Assembly: GCA_035548375.1 (NCBI GenBank) | Contig: DASZTG010000054.1 | Location: forward strand, 1 to 64,000 | Direction of reading: 5' to 3' | Source of the DNA: JACQAP01 sp035548375 | Lineage (GTDB): Bacteria; Pseudomonadota; Gammaproteobacteria; Burkholderiales; JACQAP01 | DNA length: 64,000 bases | In this document: positions 26,960 through 35,444 of the stretch, piece by piece | Layout: every line of letters starts with the position of its first letter | Position numbering within the stretch: position 1 is the stretch's first letter | Program-made: the position numbers and the translations under genes | The notes under the pieces: model-generated | Seen by the model: only the letters and a program-made list of their open reading frames with translations | Databases searched by the model: none | What the model was told of the DNA's origin: nothing

Positions 26960-27285
26960 CGGGTCTGTTCGCCTGGAGGAACACGCGGGAAAGGCACGGT
27001 GCGGATTGCCGGGAGCGTCGTCTCGCTCGCTCAAAACCGGACTTTAGCGCACCCGGCCTTCGCCGCGGCACCGGGCGTTTCGGCAAACGCATTTCGGGTA
27101 CGCCACCCGTCCGCCAATGACGACAATTGAATTGCGCTATTGCCGCAAGCATGCTTGCCGGTCGCGCCACGCCGGCAAATGCCTTTCTCGCATCGATACC
27201 GTCCGGCGGTAGTATGTAGGCTCGGTTTGCAGCCCGCCAATGCGGCAACAGCGACGGGCAACCATTTCGGCTACGGGGGAATCGA
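26960..27285. other. Divergent intergenic region
   Basis: About 325 bases between the dehydrogenase (minus) and the MASE1 kinase (plus), with no supported gene. It contains a perfect 14-base palindrome, GCAAGCATGCTTGC, at 27145-27158, which could be an operator. No convincing promoter pair was seen. Confidence 0.5.
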
Positions 27286-29352
27286 TTGGACGCCGCGGAC
27301 TTACCCGGTCAGCGTGATCCTTCGCGCGGCAAGGCAATGCGCCTTGTCCGCATTGCCGTGCTCGCGGCGATCTATTTCTTCTCCGCGAAGGCGGCGCTGC
27401 TGCTTGCCATCCCGCCCGGCTACGCGACCGGCATCTGGCCGCCATCCGGCATAGCCCTGGCGGCACTGCTCCTGTTCGGCACGAACATGTGGCCCGGCAT
27501 CTGGCTGGGCGCCGCCATCACCAACTTCACCATCCAGGGCTCGCCGCTGCTGGCCGTGCTGATCGGTACCGGCAACACGCTGGAGGCTTTGGTCGCCGCA
27601 TCGTTCGTCGGGCGCCACATCGGGGCACGCGGAGAATTCGAAACCGGCGGCGCGGTATTCGCCTTCATCGGGCTGAGCATGCTCAGTGCCGTGACCGCCG
27701 CGTTCATCGGGTCGGCATCCCTGACCTTGTCCGGAGCCATCCATCCCGATGAATTCACCTCGAACGCATGGATATGGTTCCAGGGCGACGCTTCAGGGAT
27801 CATGATCCTCACGCCGCTCATCCTGCTGTGGGCGCGCCGTCCGCTTCCGAAGCTAGGCCTTGCGAAGTGGGTCGAGGCGCTCGTCCTGGCGGCGGCCATC
27901 GTGATGACGACCGTGCTGGTGTTCGGGGAACCCGGCTCGGACAACACGCTGGAACGCCTGACCTTCCTCATGTTCCCCTTCGTGATCTGGATCGCGACGC
28001 GATTCGACCAGCGCGGCGTGATGACTTCCATTGCGATCATTTGCGGCATCGCGATCTATTGCACGTTGAGAGGCGAAGGCTACTTCGCCGGGGAGAGCGC
28101 GCCGGCCATCAGCTTCTACCTGCTTTCCTACACCGGCATCCTGGTCGTGACGGGCCTGACCCTCAGCGTCGTAATCGGCCAGCGCCGGCGCGCGGAAGAC
28201 GCGGTGCGCCAGCGCGTGGAAGAGCTGCAGGAAAACGAGCGCCACCTGAACGAATTCCTCGCGATGCTTTCGCACGAGCTGCGCAACCCGCTGGCGCCCA
28301 TCGTGAATGCGATCGCGATCGTGCGCAGCGATCCCGCGCACAGCGCGAGCGTGCTCGGCATACTCGACCGCCAGATGGCGCACCTGACGCACATCGTGGA
28401 CGACCTGCTCGACGTCAGCCGCATCACGCGGGGCAAGATCCGGCTGCAGAAAGTGGCGGCCAGCCTGAACGACATCGTCCTGCGCGCGGTCGAATCCACC
28501 CGGCCGATGATCGAGGCGCGAAAACACCGGCTGGAGCTGAAGCTGTGCGAGGAAACCGTCCCGATCGAGGCGGACGTGACGCGCATCTACCAGGTGATCC
28601 TCAACCTCGTCAACAACGCGGTCAAGTACACGCCTTCCGGCGGGCGCATCGAGATTTCCCTGCGAGCGGATGAGTCGCAGGCCGAATTGCGGATAAGCGA
28701 TACCGGGATCGGCATCGCGCCGGAACTGCTGTCGAGGATATTCGACCTGTTCGTGCAGGGCGATCGCGGGCTGGATCGCAGCGAAGGCGGGCTGGGAATC
28801 GGCCTGACCATTGCCAGGCGCATCGTGGAAATGCACGGCGGAACCCTCGCGGCTTCAAGCAACGGCGCCGGCAAAGGCGCCGAATTCGTGGTGCGCCTGC
28901 CGCTGGCGTCCGGCCTGCTCCACACCATCGCGGCCGCGGAGGGCTCACAGCCTGCGGCTTCCGCGCGCTATCGAATGCTGGTGGTCGATGACAACTGCGA
29001 TAGCGCAGACAGCCTCGCCGCCATCGAGTCAGCCTTGGGACACGACGTCAGGACGGCGTACAGCGGGCGCGATGCGATCGAACTGGCGAAGCAGTTCCGT
29101 CCGGAAATCGTGCTGCTCGATATCGGCCTTCCAGGCATGGACGGCTACGAAGTGGCGCGCGCGTTGCGCGGCTTCGACGAGGGTTCGAACATGGTGATCA
29201 TCGCGGTTTCCGGGTACGGCCAGGAAGAAGACCGGCGCCTGAGCCGTGAAGCCGGCTTCGACCATCATTTCGTGAAGCCCGTCCGGCTCGAAGAGCTCAA
29301 CGGACTGATCGCGTCGCTGCCGCGCCAGCCGTTCCGGGAACGATCCCCTTAG
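27286..29352 (+). CDS. MASE1-domain hybrid sensor histidine kinase
   Basis: 688-residue hybrid kinase. An N-terminal MASE1 membrane sensor (about 20-300, with FFSAKAALLLAIPPGYATGIWPPSG) precedes HisKA (His330 in MLSHELRNP), HATPase (NLVNNAVKYT; DTGIGI; GGLGIGLTI) and a C-terminal receiver (VVDDN; phospho-acceptor Asp612 in LLDIGLPGMDG). The start is TTG at 27286 with GGGGGA 5 bases upstream; an ATG 17 codons in is an alternative. No partner regulator is adjacent, so output probably passes through the attached receiver to a distant protein. Confidence 0.92.
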   Translation: MDAADLPGQRDPSRGKAMRLVRIAVLAAIYFFSAKAALLLAIPPGYATGIWPPSGIALAALLLFGTNMWPGIWLGAAITNFTIQGSPLLAVLIGTGNTLEALVAASFVGRHIGARGEFETGGAVFAFIGLSMLSAVTAAFIGSASLTLSGAIHPDEFTSNAWIWFQGDASGIMILTPLILLWARRPLPKLGLAKWVEALVLAAAIVMTTVLVFGEPGSDNTLERLTFLMFPFVIWIATRFDQRGVMTSIAIICGIAIYCTLRGEGYFAGESAPAISFYLLSYTGILVVTGLTLSVVIGQRRRAEDAVRQRVEELQENERHLNEFLAMLSHELRNPLAPIVNAIAIVRSDPAHSASVLGILDRQMAHLTHIVDDLLDVSRITRGKIRLQKVAASLNDIVLRAVESTRPMIEARKHRLELKLCEETVPIEADVTRIYQVILNLVNNAVKYTPSGGRIEISLRADESQAELRISDTGIGIAPELLSRIFDLFVQGDRGLDRSEGGLGIGLTIARRIVEMHGGTLAASSNGAGKGAEFVVRLPLASGLLHTIAAAEGSQPAASARYRMLVVDDNCDSADSLAAIESALGHDVRTAYSGRDAIELAKQFRPEIVLLDIGLPGMDGYEVARALRGFDEGSNMVIIAVSGYGQEEDRRLSREAGFDHHFVKPVRLEELNGLIASLPRQPFRERSP

Positions 29353-29435
29353 CGCGGTCCTTCGTCATTTCCCGACACAAATAGCAGGAGCCGCGCGGCC
29401 GATTTGCCGTGGCGAACGCTGTCCTCGATTTCCAG

Positions 29436-29666
29436 TCAGGGTTTCTTGCCGGCCCATTCGTCCCGAGTCATCACGGGCGTGGGATCCAACCCGGCTTTTT
29501 CCCGTTCGAGGTTGATCATCGCGGCGTCCTTGAGGTACTCGTTATAGGCGCTGATATCGCGGGAATCCAGGGCGCGATTGGTTATCGCCACCGCCGGATT
29601 CGTGCACGCCGCTGCCGTCGCCGCAATGAAAAGGATCGCAAATAACCTGGTGGTGAAATTGTGCAT
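29436..29666 (-). CDS. Small exported protein, likely lipoprotein
   Basis: 76-residue protein. The ATG at 29666 has GAGGAGG upstream and begins a signal sequence ending in a probable lipobox (ATAAAC, Cys about residue 21). The short mature part (NRALDSRDISAYNEYLKDAAM, then DPTPVMTRDEWAGKKP) is helical and charged. A longer frame exists but the added N-terminus is unlike a protein. Function unknown. Confidence 0.65.
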   Translation of the reverse strand: MHNFTTRLFAILFIAATAAACTNPAVAITNRALDSRDISAYNEYLKDAAMINLEREKAGLDPTPVMTRDEWAGKKP

Positions 29667-29941
29667 GGAAGGCCCTCCTCGCGTGGCAATCGTTGCGGCC
29701 GTGTAGACAAGCCGCATCGCCCGCGGATCGACGCTATCGATCTCGCCCGACGAACGATAAAGAGCAAATTGCCGGCCAGCGCAACATTCGTTAAGTATCA
29801 GGGCCGTAGGAGTCGCGCCTGCTCTGCGGAACAAGCAGAGTTTTCACAGGCAGGTAAAAGAATCTGCGTGGCCTCGCCGGATAGGGGTCCGATTCATCCA
29901 AGGGTGGCGCATCGCGCGCAACGTCGCGGCCAGCATTGACG

Positions 29942-30562
29942 CTAGGACTTGCGCTCCTTGCCAAGCGCCCTTCGATAGCATCGGCCGAGTTCCGTGATGA
30001 AGTTTTCGATCTGGCCGAGCTGGTTGGTCAGGGTGCCGGTGAGTCCGGTCACCAGCAAGTTAGTTCGCCATTTGTCCTCGTCCAGATCCAGGCCGCCGAT
30101 GTATGCCTTCTTGTCGGACCACGATTCGAGAATCTTCAGGTCATCGACGAATGCCGAATCGACGGCCTGCGCCAATCTTCTCAATTCGATGCTCGTGATG
30201 CGATCGTCGAGGTAACCGGCGAACAAGCGCGCCAGGAGGGCGGGCTTCTCCATGTCCGTCATGCGTTCGAGCACGAGGAACAGCGATTCGCCGAGCTTCT
30301 GCGCTTCCTCCGGAGACTCCGCGATGCCGTTTTTCAGCTTGTCCCTGGCCTTGGCGGTTTGCAATTCCTTTGCGGTAACGAAATTCGCCAGCTTGGCCGC
30401 AAACGCGCGCGAACGAAGGTCGTCAATCCCTTTCGCCACCTTGAAGGCGGTACCGATGATGGGAATCGCCCTGACGGCTTCGTTGTCGGTCGCAAGATCG
30501 AACGCGGCCTCGGCGTTCTGCATCGTTGCTTCGAGTAAAGGGCGATCCTTGGGCTTGGCCAT
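29942..30562 (-). CDS. Uncharacterised 206-residue helical protein
   Basis: The ATG at 30562 has GGAGGTG just upstream. The protein has a short hydrophobic segment (VRAIPIIGTAFKVAKGIDD, residues about 30-48) followed by long amphipathic helices and a charged C-terminus. The IPIIGT...K...I pattern is reminiscent of a scattered family of short proteins with one membrane-touching segment, but I cannot name it with confidence. It is divergent from the Rid gene. Confidence 0.65.
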   Translation of the reverse strand: MAKPKDRPLLEATMQNAEAAFDLATDNEAVRAIPIIGTAFKVAKGIDDLRSRAFAAKLANFVTAKELQTAKARDKLKNGIAESPEEAQKLGESLFLVLERMTDMEKPALLARLFAGYLDDRITSIELRRLAQAVDSAFVDDLKILESWSDKKAYIGGLDLDEDKWRTNLLVTGLTGTLTNQLGQIENFITELGRCYRRALGKERKS

Positions 30563-30790
30563 AGCCACCTCCACGAAAGGCGCAATTATGCGTGGCGTGG
30601 TTGCGGCCCGAAAAGAAAAAGCGAAACCGGGACGCATTCTTGACAACCGAACTCTCGGGTTCCAAGCTCGAAGCCCGCGTTCGCCGAGCGCTCACCCCTC
30701 TGATCAATGGCAAATAAACACATCGAACCGCGAGAAAATCACGGTGACCGGCGGCGTCGACAACGCCGGCCCGCGACCCAAGGAAACCGC

Positions 30791-31177
30791 ATGACGATCA
30801 CGAAGCACGATCCGAAGGGCCTCTACCCCAAATATCCCGGCTACACCCACGCCGTCGAAGTGGCGAGCGGCGCGCGAACGCTCTACATCAGCGGCCTCAA
30901 CGGCTACGAATCCGACGGCAAGACCCTGCCCGAATCGTTCGAAGCCCAGAGCGAATTGATCTGGCAACACCTCGAAACCATCCTGGCTTCGGCCGGAATG
31001 GAGATCCGGAACCTGGTGTTCCTGCGGACTTATCTCGCGCGGCCGGAGTACATGGAAGCGAACAAGGCGATCCGCAAGAAACACCTCGGCGACCACGAGG
31101 TAGGACTAACAGTCGTGGCCGCGACCTTGCTCAAGCCCGAGTGGAAGCTTGAAGTGGAAGCGGTTGCGGCAAAGTAG
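30791..31177 (+). CDS. Rid (YjgF/YER057c/UK114) family protein
   Basis: 128-residue Rid-fold protein. AAGGAAA precedes the ATG at 30791. The core ARTLYISGLNGYESDGKT and the C-terminal KLEVEAVAAK strand fit the family. The Arg that RidA uses for imine hydrolysis (in its PARS-type motif) is not present at the matching place, where EVGLTV is seen. It is therefore probably one of the Rid groups without 2-aminoacrylate deaminase activity. Single gene. Confidence 0.82.
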   Translation: MTITKHDPKGLYPKYPGYTHAVEVASGARTLYISGLNGYESDGKTLPESFEAQSELIWQHLETILASAGMEIRNLVFLRTYLARPEYMEANKAIRKKHLGDHEVGLTVVAATLLKPEWKLEVEAVAAK

Positions 31178-31231
31178 ACCCGAGCAAGGGAAGCTACGCG
31201 GAGAATCGGGTACGCGCCGCCCTCTTTCCGC

Positions 31232-31717
31232 TCAAGCCTTGCGAACGCACGCCTCCAGCAATGCCAGGGCGCGGCGCGCGAACAACCACATGTTTTGTTC
31301 GCGGTCCACGTTCCCGGTCTCCAGCGTGATCACCGCGTCCACGGGACCGGAGACGGCGATGCAGGCGTGGCCCGCGGCGTCGCCATAGCGATTTCCCGTC
31401 GGCCCGCTCGCACCCGTCTCGCTCAAGCCCCACGTTGCGCCAAGATTGATCCGCACGCGACGGGCCAGCAATGCCGCGTAGGACTCGCTGGCCGATCGGA
31501 TATCGATCATGTCTTCTGCATCGATCCCCAGCAGGGCCTTGCGCGCCGCCTTCGTATAAACGATCGCGCCGCCAAGGTAGTAGGCGGAAGCCCCGGGAAC
31601 GGCCACGAGCGCGGCATTGATCACACCGCCCGCAGAAGATTCGGCGACGGCCAGCGTTTGCTTGCGCGCCTTGAGCAGCGTGCCGACAGCAGTGCCTAGC
31701 GTGACCAGGGATTCCAT
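31232..31717 (-). CDS. CinA C-terminal-like nicotinamide-nucleotide amidohydrolase
   Basis: 161 residues, the size of stand-alone PncC/CinA-C proteins that deamidate nicotinamide mononucleotide in NAD recycling. The AESSAGG motif (AESxTGG in the family), IVYTKAARKALLGI and the ETGASGPTG loop are visible. The ATG at 31717 is the start that leaves a normal N-terminus; its ribosome site is weak. The ESS-for-ESxT change means activity should be checked. Confidence 0.78.
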   Translation of the reverse strand: MESLVTLGTAVGTLLKARKQTLAVAESSAGGVINAALVAVPGASAYYLGGAIVYTKAARKALLGIDAEDMIDIRSASESYAALLARRVRINLGATWGLSETGASGPTGNRYGDAAGHACIAVSGPVDAVITLETGNVDREQNMWLFARRALALLEACVRKA

Positions 31718-31881
31718 GGGTCTGCGGGATTGCTCATTGCAGGGAAGTTTCACATACCAACTATAAATCCCGATCGCATTCATTTCATGCGTCAGGGCTT
31801 TCGGCCTGTCATCGTGCACTCTTTCAATCAATAGTTTCAAGCCATCGTGCAGTGCAATGCAGGCGTTTTACCGTTAGCTCG

Positions 31882-31909
31882 TTGACATAAACAATTTGTC
31901 CGTCATAAG
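31882..31909 (+). promoter_or_regulatory. Candidate sigma70 promoter of the beta-propeller lipoprotein gene
   Basis: TTGACA (31882-31887), a perfect -35, is followed after 16 bases by CATAAG (31904-31909), a partial -10, in an unusually AT-rich stretch. It lies about 105 bases before the ATG at 32014. By eye only. Confidence 0.45.
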
Positions 31910-32013
31910 CTCTCGGTGGAATCTTGCGGAATCCAATATCAATATCCTAAAAAGGATGCCCATCCGCAAGGCTTCGAATGATCCAAACATAATCCAAAAA
32001 GGGGGGGACTGTC

Positions 32014-33210
32014 ATGAAGACCGCGTTTAAATCAATCGGGATACCGTTGTCCGTTCTTGCATTCATTGCACTCGCCGCCTGCGGAGGCGGTGGAGGCGGG
32101 GGAGGCAGTACAGGAGGTGGCGGCACACCTCCGCTCTTCAACAACGGCCAGGCAGCCGCTGTGGTAGTGGGTCAGCCTGATTTTGTAACCGGTACTGCGG
32201 GCGCTGGAGCAACGGGATTTAGCGGACTCTTCTCGTCAGCGCATGTCGCAAATGGCAATCTGTACGTCGGGGACGACTTTAATAGTCGGGTTCTTGTATT
32301 CTCCGGCATTCCTTCAGTCAATGGCGCTAGTGCTGCCTACGCTCTTGGCCAGCCTGATCTGGTGTCGACCGGAGCAGGCACCTCCGCTACAACAATGTTT
32401 GGCCCGGGTGGCCCCGTAGTCTCAGGTGGACGTTTGTTCGTCTCCGAATTCAGCAATAACCGGGTCAGTATCTACAACACGCTCCCTTCAGGAAGTCCCG
32501 GCACCATCGACGTAGTGTTGGGCCAGGTCGACAAGACTACCGGTGCGCCAGGCGCTTGCGACGCCGTTGGAATGGATGTGCCCGAGGCCGTCTGGTCGGT
32601 TGGCAGCAAGATCATCGTTCCCGATGGCAACCATCACCGCGTATTGATCTGGAATAGCATTCCAACGGTAGATGGCACGCCCGCCGACCTGGTTTTGGGT
32701 CAGGCTGACATGATCAGCTGCGCCCAGAATCGCGGAGGCGCAGCAGCGGGTAACACGCTCAGCCTGCCTTCTGCGGTGTGGAGCGACGGCACCCGGCTCG
32801 TGGTGTCGGATACGCTTAACAGTCGCGTGCTGATCTGGAATACCTTCCCGACCAGCAATGGCCAGGCTGCTGACCTGGTGCTGGGTCAGGCGGACTTCCT
32901 AGGTACGACCGACAACCGGGGTGGCGCTCCAGCGGCCAATACCCTGAGCTTCCCGCAGCTGGGGCTGTCCGTGCTCAATAATCAGTTGTTCGTGGCCGAC
33001 ACATATAACCATCGGATTCTGATCTGGAACAGCTTCCCGACCAGCAATGGCCAGGCGGCGAATGCCGTGATCGGGCAAGTGAATTTCGCCAACAACGGCA
33101 CCGGAACCACTGCGACAACACTCAATCAACCGTCCGGTGTATTTGCCTTGGGTACCCAGCTTTTTATCACTGATACGATGAACAACCGGATATTGATCTA
33201 CAACGATTGA
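32014..33210 (+). CDS. Beta-propeller (NHL-like) lipoprotein
   Basis: 398-residue predicted lipoprotein: the signal ends in LAFIALAAC with a lipobox Cys, followed by a glycine tract of seven and a second Gly/Thr-rich linker. The rest is five or six blades of about 62 residues, each with the theme RVLIWNSFPTSNGQAADLVLGQ. Two blades are 35/37 identical in DNA (32831-32867 and 33020-33056), showing recent internal duplication. A GGGGGGGAC site precedes the ATG. GC is lower than that of neighbouring genes, which suggests transfer. Likely a surface or periplasmic binding scaffold; ligand unknown. Confidence 0.8.
   Translation: MKTAFKSIGIPLSVLAFIALAACGGGGGGGGSTGGGGTPPLFNNGQAAAVVVGQPDFVTGTAGAGATGFSGLFSSAHVANGNLYVGDDFNSRVLVFSGIPSVNGASAAYALGQPDLVSTGAGTSATTMFGPGGPVVSGGRLFVSEFSNNRVSIYNTLPSGSPGTIDVVLGQVDKTTGAPGACDAVGMDVPEAVWSVGSKIIVPDGNHHRVLIWNSIPTVDGTPADLVLGQADMISCAQNRGGAAAGNTLSLPSAVWSDGTRLVVSDTLNSRVLIWNTFPTSNGQAADLVLGQADFLGTTDNRGGAPAANTLSFPQLGLSVLNNQLFVADTYNHRILIWNSFPTSNGQAANAVIGQVNFANNGTGTTATTLNQPSGVFALGTQLFITDTMNNRILIYND
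32831..33056 (+). repeat. Internal DNA repeats in the propeller gene
   Basis: A 37-base segment at 32831-32867 recurs at 33020-33056 with two mismatches, offset 189 bases (63 codons). A more diverged copy begins near 32645, 186 bases earlier. The repeats correspond to successive propeller blades. Confidence 0.8.
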
Positions 33211-33331
33211 ACCCGGAAACAAACAGGGTCAGTATCGATTTCAATCGCGCTTTCGAACCTGCTGGCCGCAAATCTCCATTCGCGGCCAGCGGGTGAAGTG
33301 AATTCACCGCTATCCCTTGTAGTTCTACCAC

Positions 33332-35422
33332 CTACGCCGGCGCCACTTCGACCATCGTGTCGAACGTCGACTGGCCAGCCGCGAATCCGAAGAGGTCCAC
33401 CGCCGCATCCGGCAATACCGGCGCACCGCCGGTCAGGCTGTTGAGACCGGGCCATCCATCGCGCATCCAGACGGTGCCGCTCGGGATGCGGGCGGTGACA
33501 TGGGCACGCGCAAGCAAGTCGCCGCGCGCGTTGAAGATGCGAATCGCCGCGCCTTCCGCGAGATTGCGTGTCGCTGCGTCCTCGGGAGAAATCCACAAGG
33601 TCGGCTCCGCTTCCAGCCGGGCGAGCGTCGGCAGTTCCCTGCCGTTGTTATAGAAGGCGTGGAAGTGGCTCATCGTTCGCCCCTGTGCGAGGGCGAGCGA
33701 ATAGCGCTGGCCACCTGGGATCGGCGCCTGCACGACCGGCGCCTCATAGACCGGAAGGATCGGCAGCCCGAGGCGTCGCGCCTGTTCCGAAACGAACTCG
33801 ATCTTGCGCGACGGCGTATCAAAATCGAGGGTCGGGTTGGCCACATGCGAGATGTTGAGCGCGCGGATGCCGCCCTCCGCGCGCATCGTCGCCACTGTCG
33901 CACGACCCGTACACGGATGATCGAGCACCGCATCGATCATCGCTTCTTCCGACGCCCAGGGATGAAAGTCCGCGAGGCCCAGGCGCGCGGCCAGTTCCTT
34001 GATCACCTGGTAAAGCGAACGCGTTTCACCGGGCGCGGCAAGTGCCCGCTCCATGAGATAGAGATGCGTGTGCGTCATCTTGCAACCGAGTTCCTCCAGC
34101 CAGGCGGTGCCCGGCAGCACGACGTCCGCGAAACGGCGCGCGGTGTCGTTCAGGAACAGGTCGTGGCTGACCACCAGCGCAGTGCGCTCGAGCCCGTGCG
34201 CCAGATCGCCGGCATCGGCGTACGAAGAGAGCATGTTCGTGCCCATCAGCAGCAGTGTGCGAATCCTGCCTTCGCGCAGCGCCGCGGAAATGGCGGACAT
34301 CTGGTTGGGAACGTCCTGTGCGCGCACCCGGCGATCCGGTTCGATGATGCTGCCGAGGCCTCGACCGTGCGCGGCGCTGCCGTGACGCGGCCCGAACCCG
34401 CCGCCGGCGATGCCGACGTTTCCCGTCAGCGCCGGCAAACACGCAATCGCACGACCGGCCTGCCATCCGTTGGCCCCCTTGTGCATCGAGCTGCCGCCCA
34501 GGACGATCATCGCCGGCCGCGTATCCGCATAGCGCCGGGCCAGGGTGACGATGCGATCGGACGAGATCCCGGTGATGTCGGCGGCCCACCCCGGCGTATA
34601 CGCCTTGACGTGGGCGGCGAGCTCATCGAACCCGATCGTGTGCTTCGCGACAAATGACGCGTCGTGCAGTTGCTCCGCGCAAATTACGTGCATCATCGCC
34701 AGCGCCAGCGCGGCGTCCGTGCCGGGGCGGATGACGATCACTTCGTCCGACTTGGCGGCCGCCTCGGTCTTGCGCACGTCGATGGTCACGATGTGCGCGC
34801 CGCGCCGTTTCGCGGCGAGCAGGTGTCGCGCGGTATTCGGTTGGCTGGTGAGGTTGGCAGCCCAGAGCAGGATAAGCTCCGAATGCTCGCCCATGTCCTC
34901 CTTGGTATTGGTCTCGAGCATGCCGGTGAGCCCGAGCCCGAATGCACCGAGACCCCAGCAGATCATGGTCGGATTCCAGTAATGGCTGCCGTGGAAATTG
35001 GCGAATCGCGCGAGCAATTGCGCGCCGATGCGCGTGCCGTAACTGGTTGAGAAGATGCCGTGCCCCGGCCAGATGCCCACGGCCGCGGGATCCTGCATGC
35101 CAGCCACGATGCGCTCGAACGCTTCGTCCCAGGTCGCGCGCCGGAACTCGTCGTCGCGGTGATCGCGTATCAGCGGATGCAGCAGGCGAGTGGGATTGTC
35201 GATGACCTCGCGAGATGCCTTTCCGCGGACGCAAAGAAACCCCTGGCTGTCCGGGTTGGCAGCATCTCCCTTGACGCCCACCAGCCTGCCCTCGCGCACC
35301 TCGGCCAGCATGCCGCAGAGCGTGGGATGGCAATTCATCGGGCACATCGTGCGAACGACACCCGCAGGCAGTCCGGTCATTGTCGACGCCTGCGCAATCG
35401 CTTCCCCGCCCATGCGGCCCAA
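33332..35422 (-). CDS. Molybdopterin oxidoreductase (bis-MGD family)
   Basis: 696-residue enzyme of the DMSO-reductase/formate-dehydrogenase superfamily. A 4Fe-4S motif lies near residues 27-65 (CPMNCHPTLC, then CVRG), the molybdopterin domains follow (WAANLTSQPNTARHLL; PGTAWLEELGC), and the C-terminal molydopterin-binding barrel ends at about 690. No twin-arginine signal is seen, so it is probably cytoplasmic. It begins 22 bases after the binding-protein gene and should share its transcript. No electron-transfer subunit is adjacent. The substrate is unknown. Confidence 0.87.
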   Translation of the reverse strand: MGRMGGEAIAQASTMTGLPAGVVRTMCPMNCHPTLCGMLAEVREGRLVGVKGDAANPDSQGFLCVRGKASREVIDNPTRLLHPLIRDHRDDEFRRATWDEAFERIVAGMQDPAAVGIWPGHGIFSTSYGTRIGAQLLARFANFHGSHYWNPTMICWGLGAFGLGLTGMLETNTKEDMGEHSELILLWAANLTSQPNTARHLLAAKRRGAHIVTIDVRKTEAAAKSDEVIVIRPGTDAALALAMMHVICAEQLHDASFVAKHTIGFDELAAHVKAYTPGWAADITGISSDRIVTLARRYADTRPAMIVLGGSSMHKGANGWQAGRAIACLPALTGNVGIAGGGFGPRHGSAAHGRGLGSIIEPDRRVRAQDVPNQMSAISAALREGRIRTLLLMGTNMLSSYADAGDLAHGLERTALVVSHDLFLNDTARRFADVVLPGTAWLEELGCKMTHTHLYLMERALAAPGETRSLYQVIKELAARLGLADFHPWASEEAMIDAVLDHPCTGRATVATMRAEGGIRALNISHVANPTLDFDTPSRKIEFVSEQARRLGLPILPVYEAPVVQAPIPGGQRYSLALAQGRTMSHFHAFYNNGRELPTLARLEAEPTLWISPEDAATRNLAEGAAIRIFNARGDLLARAHVTARIPSGTVWMRDGWPGLNSLTGGAPVLPDAAVDLFGFAAGQSTFDTMVEVAPA

Positions 35423-35444
35423 TGCCCCATGTCAATCTCGCTTC

